64,000 bases of DNA. Origin: Megaera_A sp049739405. Lineage in GTDB: Bacteria; Pseudomonadota; Alphaproteobacteria; Rickettsiales; Rickettsiaceae. Shown piece by piece: positions 35,912-44,797 of this stretch. The stretch lies in contig JBMGNO010000001.1 in the NCBI GenBank assembly GCA_049739405.1, positions 4,350 to 68,349 of the forward strand. Reading direction: 5' to 3'. Below the pieces are notes generated by a model, which worked only from the letters and a program-made list of their open reading frames with translations, searched no databases and had not been told where the DNA came from. Each line of letters starts with the position of its first letter. The stretch's first letter is position 1. A program made the position numbers and the translations under genes.

Positions 35912-37457
35912 TTATAATGGTAAGTTATCGTGTTTTTTCCAAGGCGTTTCCACTTTTTTACTACGCAAAAATTTTAAAGATTTACAGATTCTTAAGCGCG
36001 TATTTTGCGGCCGGATAATATCATCTAAATACCCTCGGGAAGCAGCAACAAAAGGCGAAGTTATATTTTCTTTATACTCATCAATTTTCTTTTGCTTTTC
36101 TTCAGGATCCTCGCACTCTTTACGAAAAATAATTTCAGACGCTCCTTCTGCACCCATCACAGCAATTTCTGAATTTACCCAAGCATAGTTAATATCACCT
36201 TTTAAATGCTTTGAATTCATTACGATATACGCACCACCATACGCTTTTCTTGTGATGATAGTAATTTTCGGTACCGTTGCTTCTGCATAAGCGTATAATA
36301 ATTTGGCACCATGTTTAATAATTCCATCATATTCTTGCTGCACTCCTGGCAAAAACCCTGGCACATCAACTAAAGTTACTAGTGGTATGTTAAATGCATC
36401 ACAAAAACGAATAAACCTGGCTGCTTTGCGTGAAGAATCAATATCCAAACAACCAGCTAAATGCATTGGTTGGTTTGCTACAAAACCTACTGGCATACCT
36501 TCCATGTAACCAAAACCAACAATAATATTTTTTGCATAATCAGCTTGTATTTCAAAGAAATCACCTTCGTCAATAATACGCAAAATCAACTCTTTCATAT
36601 CGTACGACTTACTAGCAGAAGAAGGAACTAAAGTATTCAGTGACATGTCGATACGATCCGCTGGATCACTTGTCTGACGCACCGGTAAATCTCCAGTATT
36701 TGACAGGGGCAAGAAGTTGAAAAATCGCCTTGTCTCAAGCAATAATTCAATATCATTATTAAATGCTAAGTCAGCCACACCAGATTTACTTGTATGGACT
36801 TTTGAGCCACCAAGCTTTTCCTGACTCACCTCTTCTCCGGTAACTGTTTTTACCACATCGGGGCCGGTTACAAACATATAAGATGAACCTTTTACCATAA
36901 AAATAAAATCAGTTAAAGCCGGCGAATATACTGCACCACCAGCGCAAGGGCCCATCACTAGCGTAATTTGAGGAATTAACCCAGAAGCTTGTACGTTACG
37001 ATGAAATAACTCTCCATATCCACCTAGCGAATCAACCCCTTCTTGAATACGAGCTCCGCCTGAGTCATTAATACCAATCACTGGCGCTCTTACTCGCATT
37101 GCTGCGTCGAGCAAGTCACATATTTTTTTAGCATGATACTCACCTAATGAACCACCAAGCACGGTAAAATCCTGACTATAAACAAATACTAGCCTTCCGT
37201 TAATTGTTCCATGCCCTGTAATCACACCATCGCCTGCAAAATGTTTATCACTCATACCGAAATTGCTACATCGATGTTCAACAAACATTCCTGTTTCTTC
37301 AAAACTATTAGTATCTAACAGAACTTCAAGACGCTCGCGGGCAGTTAATTTACCCTTTTCATGCTGCGTTTTTATTCTTTTAATTCCTCCACCAAGCCTG
37401 GCAGAACTGCGTTTTTTTTTCTAATTGTTTTTGTTTTTCTAAGCTATTTATACTCAT
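35912..37457 (-). CDS. pccB: propionyl-CoA carboxylase beta subunit, frameshifted near the N-terminus
   Basis: Carboxyltransferase subunit. From ATG 37288 the frame is open and conserved (MFVEHRCSNFGMSDKHFAGDGV, INDSGGARIQEGVDSLGGYGE, GPCAGGAVYSPALTDF, GGAYIVMNSKHL). Conserved N-terminal sequence continues upstream: RSSARLGGGIKRIKTQHEKG, then KLTARERLEVLLDTNSF. This stays in frame up to an A9 run (T residues at 37412-37420 on the plus strand). Beyond the run the matching start MSINSLEKQKQLEKK (ATG 37457) lies in another frame. Removing one A joins both parts into 514 residues, the usual length. So it is a sequencing error, a fresh mutation, or a gene read by transcriptional slippage. The internal start at 37288 would lose about 55 conserved residues. 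Confidence 0.85.
37412..37420 (-). other. A9 homopolymer at the pccB frameshift
   Basis: Nine A residues on the coding strand, directly preceded by an in-frame TAG for the downstream frame. Eight As (or a -1 slip) would give Leu-Glu-Lys-Lys-Arg-Ser-Ser in one frame. Confidence 0.85.
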
Positions 37458-37715
37458 ATTGTCCAAAAGTAATTATGTATCAGTTGAAGGCTAACTGGGC
37501 CTCAACTTCACTTACACTCGCAAGTGAGTATAGAACATTTTTTATCAAAATGCGAGACTATGTATTAAAAATACAAATTTTTTTATTTTTAAATTTAGAG
37601 TATATAGTGAATTAAATTAGTCAACTCACTATAATAAAACAAACAATATTTTGACACATTAGTTAATATATGGTAATAAATACTCGTCAATTAATTTACT
37701 ACACACTCTATAATA
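37458..37715. other. divergent intergenic region between pccB and an unknown gene
   Basis: 258 bases with several dyads and no further gene. AGTTGAAGG (37482-37490) pairs imperfectly with CCTCAACT (37500-37507). CACT...AGTG forms a small hairpin near 37513-37526. TATAGTGA (37603-37610) pairs exactly with TCACTATA (37626-37633) around 15 bases; this last is a member of the dispersed arm family. No consensus promoter stands out. Confidence 0.5.
37603..37633. repeat. palindromic copy of the dispersed TATAGTRAATTAA family
   Basis: Eight-base arms TATAGTGA and TCACTATA flank ATTAAATTAGTCAAC. The left part agrees with the consensus of copies at 39901, 56944 and others. Confidence 0.55.
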
Positions 37716-39698
37716 ATGCCTAAAAAAAACAAAAAATCTAGCACTCTTGCAAAAGCTAAGAAAGCGCAAAAAAAAGAGCAAAAACTCAATAAAGATCATA
37801 TTAAACAAATTCTTCATGATGTAGAACAATTATCAACTAATCACATACTACATTATCTAAAGTCAGACAGCCAAACACATGATGTACCCACAATCCACAA
37901 CTTGCTTCAATATCAATCAAATGAAGATAAATTTGTTCTCTTAACATCTTTATATTTAAAAATTATGAATTCATACAATAAGCATATGAATTATAAAAAT
38001 AATATTTTACTTAAGGGTAGAAAACCACAATCTATTAAGAACTTTGAAAAAGATAATAAGAGATTAGATGAAATGATGGAGTGTACAGATGGTATCTCTA
38101 GTCATGACGAGTTAATGCGAATTAAAACTAAAAACTTAGAAAACTTAAAAAAGAAAATGCAAAACTTGCAGATGATCACACAGATAAAGCATATCAATAA
38201 CATGATTATCTCTCCTAACGATAACATTTTATCTAACATGTTACTCTCAAAACATTTTATAGAATCAGAACTAGCTAATATCTGTAATCAGCATTTTAAT
38301 GATGTTAGTAAAAGTAAAGCCATTTTGCTTAAAAACACTTTTTCTCTATTAGATATAGACGATTTTATATTAACTGACTATATCTTGACGGGTTTAAACA
38401 AATATTATAAGGATATAATATTAACCAATACTCCATTCACAACTGATGAAACAAACCTACTAAAAATCACCTACCAAGATGATTTTCAACCCAAAAAAAT
38501 AAATATATTAGAAGAAAAATCTTTTGCTAGTCAAATATTAAAGACCTATCAGAGCATTCAAGATAGTAATATTACTGCATTTAGAGATAATTTAACTGAA
38601 TCTTTACATGATTACTCAATATACACAAGAAACTCTGTATATTTTACTTTATCATTTTTAGAAAAATACAATCAACTTGAGACTAGTAACGACGAATTTA
38701 TAACAGAAAGTGCAATAATATTACATGCATATATTTTGACCTTAGCAAACCAAAATCGTCTTTTTCACCATGATGTAGAAAAAGGCAGAAATTTTATCAA
38801 TGAATTGATAGTCTCTTGCTATTCATCACCATCGTCTACAGATAGTAACGATAGTTCCGAAGAAGAGATATCCTCTTGCACTGCAACTGAACCAATCATT
38901 TACTCCGATGAAGATAATTCATTTGCAGAAGAAATTGAATTTAATGATAAACCAACTCTTGTTCAAGAAAATTTAACAATTGACAAGGGATCAGATCTTA
39001 TAATAGCAGATAAAAAAGACGATGATATTGAGCAAGATATTAACGACATGTTACAATCATCCCACGACTCGCTAACATTTAAGTCTCCGCAAGAAGAGCA
39101 CCAATATTATCAGGATCTTAAATCCAAACCTTGTAAAAAAACTAAAAAAGCAAAATTCAACAAGGCTTCTTGGGTAATAAATAATAACTTTCATATACAT
39201 GACGATATTAATATCTTATGCAGCGATAAAAACAAAAAACTCTTTACTACCCTAGACCCAAAAATAATCCGAAAATTGGATAATAATGCTCTAAACTTAG
39301 TCTACAACTCATTGAATAAAGGAATATGCACTAAGCATCAAAACGGTATCAAATATCTTGTAAATAAAAATATGTGGGAAATAAAAACTAGCGATAATTT
39401 ACGAATATTTGCAACTAAAGAATTCACTTCTGTGTCAGGAACGTTATTATTTTTTGATTTAATTGGCGACCACTCTTCTTATAAAACATTACCAAAATGC
39501 TGCTCAACAAAAGTAAAGTCAATACATCAACTTAACAAAGACCAGATTAAAAAAATAGCGCAAATGGATAAAGAAAACAGTCAAGAACTAACTTCTCCTA
39601 CTTTATTTAATACTAACACAGAGTATAATGGTGCGGAAGACTCTATGCTTATTGCCCTAGACAACATAATGTCAGATGAATATCATGCGGCCGATTAA
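37716..39698 (+). CDS. unknown 660-residue protein with basic N-terminus and RelE-like C-terminal segment
   Basis: Not recognised as a whole. The first 25 residues are strongly basic (MPKKNKKSSTLAKAKKAQKK), resembling a nuclear-localisation or nucleic-acid-binding tail. Residues 30-365 are predicted helical, with coiled-coil-like stretches (about 107-155). A serine/glutamate-rich acidic linker spans about 368-412, and a second basic patch 471-483. Residues about 515-590 follow the RelE/HigB pattern: a helix pair, then GIKYLVNKNMWEIKTSDNLR, IFATKEF, and LLFFDLIGDHSSYK. The toxin-like fold is an inference and no known active-site set is confirmed. No signal peptide or membrane helix. Low GC and lack of close relatives suggest an accessory, possibly host-directed, protein. 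Confidence 0.6.
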   Translation: MPKKNKKSSTLAKAKKAQKKEQKLNKDHIKQILHDVEQLSTNHILHYLKSDSQTHDVPTIHNLLQYQSNEDKFVLLTSLYLKIMNSYNKHMNYKNNILLKGRKPQSIKNFEKDNKRLDEMMECTDGISSHDELMRIKTKNLENLKKKMQNLQMITQIKHINNMIISPNDNILSNMLLSKHFIESELANICNQHFNDVSKSKAILLKNTFSLLDIDDFILTDYILTGLNKYYKDIILTNTPFTTDETNLLKITYQDDFQPKKINILEEKSFASQILKTYQSIQDSNITAFRDNLTESLHDYSIYTRNSVYFTLSFLEKYNQLETSNDEFITESAIILHAYILTLANQNRLFHHDVEKGRNFINELIVSCYSSPSSTDSNDSSEEEISSCTATEPIIYSDEDNSFAEEIEFNDKPTLVQENLTIDKGSDLIIADKKDDDIEQDINDMLQSSHDSLTFKSPQEEHQYYQDLKSKPCKKTKKAKFNKASWVINNNFHIHDDINILCSDKNKKLFTTLDPKIIRKLDNNALNLVYNSLNKGICTKHQNGIKYLVNKNMWEIKTSDNLRIFATKEFTSVSGTLLFFDLIGDHSSYKTLPKCCSTKVKSIHQLNKDQIKKIAQMDKENSQELTSPTLFNTNTEYNGAEDSMLIALDNIMSDEYHAAD

Positions 39699-39900
39699 TT
39701 GAAATTAGCTAGCTGCAAGACAAATACGTGGCGCAACACCATCACCTGCGAGGAGGTTAAAACAACATAACTGATCCATAAAATTGGTTATAAACACTTA
39801 AATACTAACCAATTTATAAATCGTCACATCTATTTCTCTTCTCGCGTCTGACCTTTAAAGATATTAGCTTCAAACTACTTACGATGCTTGCGCAAATACA

Positions 39901-39917
39901 TATAGTGAATTAAGTTG
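39901..39917. repeat. arm of the dispersed TATAGTRAATTAA family
   Basis: TATAGTGAATTAAGTTG, flanked at a distance by AATAC (39896-39900 region) and GTATT, as if it were half of a decayed palindrome. Confidence 0.45.
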
Positions 39918-40036
39918 AGGTTTGCGTATTAAAAAATCAAAGGATTAATTCAAGATGAGCTTAACAAAAAACAATTACTTAATACTATGTTCAAAACTTG
40001 AGAAAAAGACGGAGCTATAATTTAACATTTTTTAAT

Positions 40037-40065
40037 TTGTGTTTATAATTACTTTAGTGTATAAT
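40037..40065 (+). promoter_or_regulatory. candidate promoter of the 237-residue protein gene
   Basis: TTGTGT (40037-40042), 17-base spacer, consensus TATAAT (40060-40065), start about 37 bases before the ATG. Confidence 0.5.
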
Positions 40066-40082
40066 GCAACACATTGTAATTT

Positions 40083-40115
40083 ATTTATATTTAATTTATA
40101 TTTAATTTATGTTTA
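40083..40115 (+). repeat. three tandem 11-bp repeats that create the start codon
   Basis: ATTTATATTTA at 40083-40093 and 40094-40104, then ATTTATGTTTA at 40105-40115. The single A-to-G change in the third copy makes the ATG at 40109. No Shine-Dalgarno is seen. Confidence 0.7.
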
Positions 40116-40822
40116 GTTTTTTTAGCAAAGTATGGAATTTGTTTTTTTGGTCGAACAGTAATATAAAAACCTCACCTTCACAAAATTATACACCTGTTAA
40201 TTCAACGGCACTAAAACAGCAAAATGATAAATCGTTGGATGATTTATACGCCGAGCAAGCTAGGCTTAACCACCTTACAGATGATTTATACGCCGAGCAA
40301 GCTAGGTTTAACCACATTACAACAGTTAAGTATAATCAGATTATACGAAAACAGAATAATGCTACTACGAAGCTAGTTGCAACAAAAGAAAAAGATAAAA
40401 AATTAGAAATACTAAAAAAAGGAATGTCTTCAAAAGAATTTGAATCTAAATTCAGTCAGCTAAAAAAAGAAGCTCCAGATGGCATAAGAGATTACGTATT
40501 ACGCGTTGTGGCTATGAGAAAGGTAAATATATATGACGAAGATGGCGTGATACCTTTATATGCTGTCCTGACTTCACCTAAGGAAGTTGCATACCTACTA
40601 AAGAATGGTGCTGATGCAAATAAAAAGTATGCAGAGCTAGGAGATGAAAGACATAAAGTTGCGGATATAGCTAAATTTTATTATACAAGCGATTCCTCTG
40701 GGGATAGACATGTAGACCCTAAAACAACACCAGCAAACAGCCAGCGTCAAAAAGATATAGAAGATAGTTATAATTTATTAACAGGAGTAGTTAACTGCAC
40801 TGAATATCTCAATAATGAATAA
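40109..40822 (+). CDS. unknown protein with tandem 14-residue repeat and one ankyrin-like repeat
   Basis: Not recognised; 237 residues. The N-terminus is hydrophobic and aromatic (MFSFFSKVWNLFFW). A perfect-register duplication covers residues 44-57 and 58-71 (DDLYAEQARLNHLT, then DDLYAEQARFNHIT; 42-bp DNA unit). A lysine-rich helix follows. Around 146-176, DEDGVIPLYAVLTSP then KEVAYLLKNGADANKK reads as one ankyrin repeat. Ends 6 bases from the convergent ccmE stop. The start lies inside an 11-bp tandem repeat with no ribosome-binding site, so expression may be weak or the start may differ. Possibly a remnant or small member of the ankyrin effector group. Confidence 0.55.
   Translation: MFSFFSKVWNLFFWSNSNIKTSPSQNYTPVNSTALKQQNDKSLDDLYAEQARLNHLTDDLYAEQARFNHITTVKYNQIIRKQNNATTKLVATKEKDKKLEILKKGMSSKEFESKFSQLKKEAPDGIRDYVLRVVAMRKVNIYDEDGVIPLYAVLTSPKEVAYLLKNGADANKKYAELGDERHKVADIAKFYYTSDSSGDRHVDPKTTPANSQRQKDIEDSYNLLTGVVNCTEYLNNE
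40238..40321 (+). repeat. two tandem 42-bp coding repeats
   Basis: Copies at 40238-40279 and 40280-40321 differ at three positions. They encode the 14-residue duplication. Confidence 0.85.
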
Positions 40823-40828
40823 ATATCA

Positions 40829-41245
40829 CTATTTCACTAATTCTTTAGTAATGACAGCTGGAGGGCGGTAATTTTCATCATGTTTAGCGAGTAACTTCTG
40901 AGCAAGGAACAACTCGCTTGAAACCAGGCTCCCTTCAGCAATAATACCCTGCCCCGGGCGAAATAATGCCGGTAACATGCCATTATATTGCACTTTAATC
41001 TCCTTAATTTCATCAGTAATAATAAATTCAATGCTATTACCATCAATCTTAGCAATTGAACCAGCTTTAACCACACCGCCAACCCTTATCTTCATACTGT
41101 TATAACCAGCTTTTTCTATCTCAGAAGGTGGGTAAAAGTAAACTATATTATCACGCAAATTTTGAAGAATGATATACACCCCACTACTTGATAATAATAA
41201 AATGAAAATTATAGTTAATAGTCTATTTCTTTTTTTTGCATGCAT
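40829..41245 (-). CDS. ccmE: cytochrome c maturation haem chaperone CcmE
   Basis: Periplasmic OB-fold protein, 138 residues from ATG 41245 (MHAKKRNRLL, the usual type of start); an upstream ATG at 41275 adds ten residues. One N-terminal anchor helix (about 8-28). The core has RVGGVVKAGSI and VQYNGMLPALFRPGQGIIAEG. The covalent haem-binding histidine is His122 in HDENYRPP. It passes haem to apocytochrome c with the other Ccm proteins, which are not in this window. Scattered ccm genes are usual in Rickettsiales. Convergent with the gene ending at 40822. Confidence 0.93.
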   Translation of the reverse strand: MHAKKRNRLLTIIFILLLSSSGVYIILQNLRDNIVYFYPPSEIEKAGYNSMKIRVGGVVKAGSIAKIDGNSIEFIITDEIKEIKVQYNGMLPALFRPGQGIIAEGSLVSSELFLAQKLLAKHDENYRPPAVITKELVK

Positions 41246-41417
41246 TGGATTTTCTATATTGTCTATATGAATCAATTATTAATACACTAAAACACAAAAA
41301 AGCTAATGCATAAGCTGATATAAGATAAAAATTCATATTTACTTTATACTTGTAATTATTGCTTGCTAACACTATAACAGAGTTATATAAAATTGTGAAT
41401 TAATAATACTTTATCTA

Positions 41418-42659
41418 GTGCCAAATAATATTTCCAAAATTTTTACTGACATTAAACAACTTCAGATATTCATTTTAGGGATGTATAGCGGCATGCCTTT
41501 ATTTATAATCTACACAACGCTTGCCGCATGGATGAAACAAAACGCAATCGATATTGAAGTCATTACCTCTTTTGCGGCTGCCAGGATGTTTTATTCAGCA
41601 AAAGTCCTGTGGTCCCCTATAGTTGACCACTGTAAAATACCATTATTATACAATTTAGGACGTAGAAAAAGCTGGATAATTTTAATGATGAGTCTGATAT
41701 CAATCATCATCTTTGGTTATACATATTTTGAACCAACAGAATCCATTAAAACATTATTTATCTTAACATGCATACTTGGTGCATTATCGGCCACACTAGA
41801 CATCGCAATTGACGCGTACCGAATTGATAATGTTAGCAAAGATCAGCTATCTATGTCTGCTGCAAATGTGGTGTTTGGTTATCGAATTGGTGGGATGATA
41901 TCCGTTACAGGCGCCTTTTTTATCGCTGATTCATATAGCTGGGATTTGGCATTCTTGTTAATTAGTGGGCTATATTTAGTGGGCTGTGTATTTACTATGA
42001 CACTCTCTGATAAACATTATGCTGAAGCGCCAACAAACTCTATTTGGGGCAAAATAAAAGAAGCGACCATTGATCCATTTGCTGAGTTTATTACACGCCC
42101 ATATTCTTTAATCATTTTATCAGCCATTATTTTTTATAAACTAGGCGATGCCATGCTTGGAGTAGTGGCAACACCATTTTATATTGAACTAGGTTTCACA
42201 CTTAAACAAATTGCAACTATCGTTAAATTATATGGAGTAGCAGCGACTATATTTGGGAGCTATCTTGGTGGCCTTTTAATGTATAAATATGGTAACTTGA
42301 AAGGTTTATTAATCTGTGGAATTGCACAAAGTGTGACTAACTTAGCCTTCGTTTGGCTGCACCACCAAGGCAACGATGCCACAGCCCTTACAATCGCTAT
42401 TAGCGTTGAAAATATCGCCTCAGGCATGGGTGATGCGGCACTGGTTGGCTATTTAAGCTATTTGTGCAATAAAAGTTTTTCTGCAACGCAATATGCCTTA
42501 CTGAGTAGCTGTTCTGGATTATTTAGCCATAGCATTGTTGCTTATGGCGGAAAATTGTTAAAAATTATTGGCTGGGATTATTATTTCATCATGACCTCAC
42601 TGCTTGCATTGCCGGGCCTAGCAGTGCTTACATATTTGTATTATAAAAAATTAAAATGA
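41418..42659 (+). CDS. AmpG-like MFS transporter
   Basis: 413 residues, twelve helices, GTG start. The N-terminus LGMYSGMPLFIIYTTLAAWMKQ and loop segment KVLWSPIVDHCKIPLLYNLGRRKSWI match the AmpG muropeptide permease family; ATLDIAIDAYRID is another family segment. AmpG imports anhydromuropeptides for recycling. Rickettsiales have several AmpG paralogues whose substrates are uncertain, so muropeptide transport is family knowledge only. Convergent with the MNT-HEPN gene 10 bases away. Confidence 0.85.
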   Translation: MPNNISKIFTDIKQLQIFILGMYSGMPLFIIYTTLAAWMKQNAIDIEVITSFAAARMFYSAKVLWSPIVDHCKIPLLYNLGRRKSWIILMMSLISIIIFGYTYFEPTESIKTLFILTCILGALSATLDIAIDAYRIDNVSKDQLSMSAANVVFGYRIGGMISVTGAFFIADSYSWDLAFLLISGLYLVGCVFTMTLSDKHYAEAPTNSIWGKIKEATIDPFAEFITRPYSLIILSAIIFYKLGDAMLGVVATPFYIELGFTLKQIATIVKLYGVAATIFGSYLGGLLMYKYGNLKGLLICGIAQSVTNLAFVWLHHQGNDATALTIAISVENIASGMGDAALVGYLSYLCNKSFSATQYALLSSCSGLFSHSIVAYGGKLLKIIGWDYYFIMTSLLALPGLAVLTYLYYKKLK

Positions 42660-42669
42660 CTCTGACTGC

Positions 42670-43536
42670 TTATATCCTTGGCAAGCATATTTTTTCTGTT
42701 ACGGTTTTTAACATCTCCACCCTACTAAGAAGATATTCTAACTGCTCTTTGGTGATATGGTAATTTGCATCATAACGAGCATCAATATAAGCAGCTTTCA
42801 ACAATATAAAGCAAAGGTCTCTTTCCTCGGTATCTCTTGGAAATATTTTTAACAAGTCGTTATCGTAGCTTTTTACCATACCGCTTAAGGTTTCTATATC
42901 ATGTATTTTGGGTTTATAACCAGTTAAGACTAATAATAGCGCATTATAAAAACTTTCTGTTGATTGATGCAATTCAAAGGCTGCAATATGTAGTTCATTT
43001 TGTTGAAAAAGACAAAATTTTGTAACCTCTAAAAACCCACTACCTCGTTTAAACCATTGGTCATAATCTTTTTTTGCAATAATTCTTTTTTCTTGTTCAG
43101 TTAGATTTTTAGGCTCTGATAATTCATATTCTCCACTATCATAAAGCAGAACTCCTTCTTTTTTAATGTCAGCAAAGAAATATTGGCTCTCTTCAAGCTT
43201 TTTATTTACAAAATTAATTGACTCTAACACCAATGTGACGCGAGGATTACTAATTAAATTCTTTCTTTCTAACCTTTGTCTTATTTTATAATCTATACTA
43301 TGAGCATTGGCTTTATGCTTACCTTTTTTTAAAATAATCAATAAGTCAAGATCGCTTTCATAAGTGTAGGTTATATGGCCTTCTGTGTATTTATCTACTA
43401 CCCAATTGCCTTTTGCATAAGACCCAAATAATATTATTTTAGCAATTTTATCTTTTTGCACTGCTAAAATCTCTTCAATAATTCTATCTAACCAATATTT
43501 AATTGCAAGGCTACGCTTAGGTAGTTGTTTTTTCAT
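42670..43536 (-). CDS. nucleotidyltransferase-HEPN fusion protein
   Basis: 288 residues. The N-terminal half is a minimal nucleotidyltransferase: GSYAKGN (38-44) and the metal pair in YESDLDLLI (Asp62, Asp64). The C-terminal half (about 165-285) is a HEPN helical bundle with HIAAFELHQSTESFYNALLLVL and a final DARYDANYH, where Arg254 and His260 give the R-x5-H spacing of RNase HEPN domains. Separate MNT and HEPN genes often form toxin-antitoxin pairs in which MNT AMPylates HEPN. Here both are one chain, which may be self-regulating or a housekeeping variant. Promoter not evident. Confidence 0.8.
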   Translation of the reverse strand: MKKQLPKRSLAIKYWLDRIIEEILAVQKDKIAKIILFGSYAKGNWVVDKYTEGHITYTYESDLDLLIILKKGKHKANAHSIDYKIRQRLERKNLISNPRVTLVLESINFVNKKLEESQYFFADIKKEGVLLYDSGEYELSEPKNLTEQEKRIIAKKDYDQWFKRGSGFLEVTKFCLFQQNELHIAAFELHQSTESFYNALLLVLTGYKPKIHDIETLSGMVKSYDNDLLKIFPRDTEERDLCFILLKAAYIDARYDANYHITKEQLEYLLSRVEMLKTVTEKICLPRI

Positions 43537-43623
43537 CTTTACACCATATTATTAGAACTTATAATGAAGCTCTAAAATTATTATAATATCTTATCAGTGA
43601 AATTACCACTTAATATAATCATT

Positions 43624-44454
43624 TTAAGGCCATTTTACCTCAGGGGGCATTGACATAAGAATTGCCTCCACATTTCCCCCAGTTGCAAGGCCAAAAGTCG
43701 TGCCACGATCATAAAGCAAGTTAAACTCAACATATCGACCTCTTTTAACTAATTGCTCCTCTCGCTGATCTTTTGTCCACGGTAAATACATTTTATTGCG
43801 CACGATTTTAGGATAAACCTCAAGAATAGATTTCCCAACATCTTGAGTAAAAGCAAAGTCATCCTCAAAATTTGAATCTAAATAATCATAGAAAATACCC
43901 CCCACTCCCCTTGGCTCTTTTCGATGCTTCAAATAAAAATACTCATCGCATTGCTTTTTAAACTTTGCATAATAGTGAGGATTATGTTGATCACATGCAT
44001 CTTTTAATGCTTCATGAAACTGCCTCGTTGATTCTGCATCTTCAATCATTGGCGTTAAGTCTCCCCCACCACCAAACCACTCTTGTTTAGTGTTAATAAA
44101 ACGAGTGTTAAAATGCATTGCTGGAACTAATGGAGAGGCCATGTGTGCTACTATAGAAATACCAGTAGCAAAAAACTTAGGGTCCTCCTCAGCCCCCGGT
44201 ATTTTTTGACGAAACTCTTCGCTAAATAGGCCATGAACTGTTGAGATATTCACCCCTACTTTTTCAAAAACATTACCACGCAATATCGACATAACGCCGC
44301 CGCCGCCGCCATCGCGATCCCATTTTTTACGAATGAATTTAGCTGGGTTAAGACCATTCTTTGCTGCATAATCATGCTCTATTTTTTCAAAAGAATCATA
44401 AAATTGATTTCTTAAGGATTCAAACCATTTTGCGGCCAAAACTCTTCTTTCCAT
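43624..44454 (-). CDS. hemF: oxygen-dependent coproporphyrinogen III oxidase
   Basis: 276 residues. Converts coproporphyrinogen III to protoporphyrinogen IX in haem synthesis using oxygen. Signature regions: RDGGGGGVMSILRGNVFEKVGVN, HFNTRFINTKQEWFGGGGDLTPM, KHRKEPRGVGGIFYDYL, KRGRYVEFNLLYDRGTTFGL. The start is set at ATG 44454 (MERRVLAAKWFE); an in-frame GTG at 44469 would overlap yraN. It is last in a probable MFS-yraN-hemF unit. Haem supply links to ctaB and ccmE elsewhere in the window. Confidence 0.94.
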   Translation of the reverse strand: MERRVLAAKWFESLRNQFYDSFEKIEHDYAAKNGLNPAKFIRKKWDRDGGGGGVMSILRGNVFEKVGVNISTVHGLFSEEFRQKIPGAEEDPKFFATGISIVAHMASPLVPAMHFNTRFINTKQEWFGGGGDLTPMIEDAESTRQFHEALKDACDQHNPHYYAKFKKQCDEYFYLKHRKEPRGVGGIFYDYLDSNFEDDFAFTQDVGKSILEVYPKIVRNKMYLPWTKDQREEQLVKRGRYVEFNLLYDRGTTFGLATGGNVEAILMSMPPEVKWP

Positions 44455-44458
44455 AAAA

Positions 44459-44797
44459 TTACCACGCACTCTTAATTATCTTAGGAAGACTATAAGGCTT
44501 AACAAGCGCTAAATCAAATCTTATGTCATAACCATTATATCGAGGGTGACGAATTATGAATAGCTCCGCAGCACGCTTAATGCGTTTTTGCTGCACATAT
44601 GAAATAATATTCTCATGCATCCCCTTACGGCGCGCTTTCACCTCAACAAAAACCAGCTTATTCATTCGACGCATTACTAAATCTATTTCACCAACCTTAG
44701 TTTTATAGCGCCGCTTTAAAGGAACGTATAAAAAACACATATAATATAAACAAGTCAGCTGCTCAGCTGCCCACCCCTTAAAATGCTGATATATCAT
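44459..44797 (-). CDS. yraN: YraN/UPF0102 family endonuclease-like protein
   Basis: 112 residues of the restriction-endonuclease-like fold. The core GEIDLVMRRMNKLVFVEVKARR carries the D and E-x-K residues of PD-(D/E)XK nucleases. QQKRIKRAAELFI and YDIRFDLALV also match the family. The N-terminus is a little divergent (GWAAEQLTCLYYMC). Its ATG overlaps the upstream MFS stop (ATGA), and hemF starts 4 bases after its stop. The role is uncertain, with suggested links to DNA processing or competence. Confidence 0.88.
   Translation of the reverse strand: MIYQHFKGWAAEQLTCLYYMCFLYVPLKRRYKTKVGEIDLVMRRMNKLVFVEVKARRKGMHENIISYVQQKRIKRAAELFIIRHPRYNGYDIRFDLALVKPYSLPKIIKSAW

Larger units (their letters stand above)
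39699..40108. other. 410-base non-coding region with hairpin, orphan ribosome-binding site and repeat arm
   Basis: An orphan AGGAGG (39751-39756) is followed by no start codon within 15 bases, suggesting gene decay. AAATTGGTTA (39781-39790) pairs exactly with TAACCAATTT (39806-39815), possibly ending transcription of the upstream gene though no T-run follows. A dispersed repeat arm (TATAGTGAATTAAGTTGA) starts at 39901. A 21-codon ORF at 39955-40020 has AAGGA upstream but no recognisable product. A promoter for the next gene lies at 40037-40065. Confidence 0.5.

Noticed and set aside
37361..37615. An 84-codon plus-strand frame upstream of the unknown 660-residue gene
   Set aside because: It lies opposite the conserved N-terminal part of pccB and its promoter region. 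The PccB sequence explains the DNA better.
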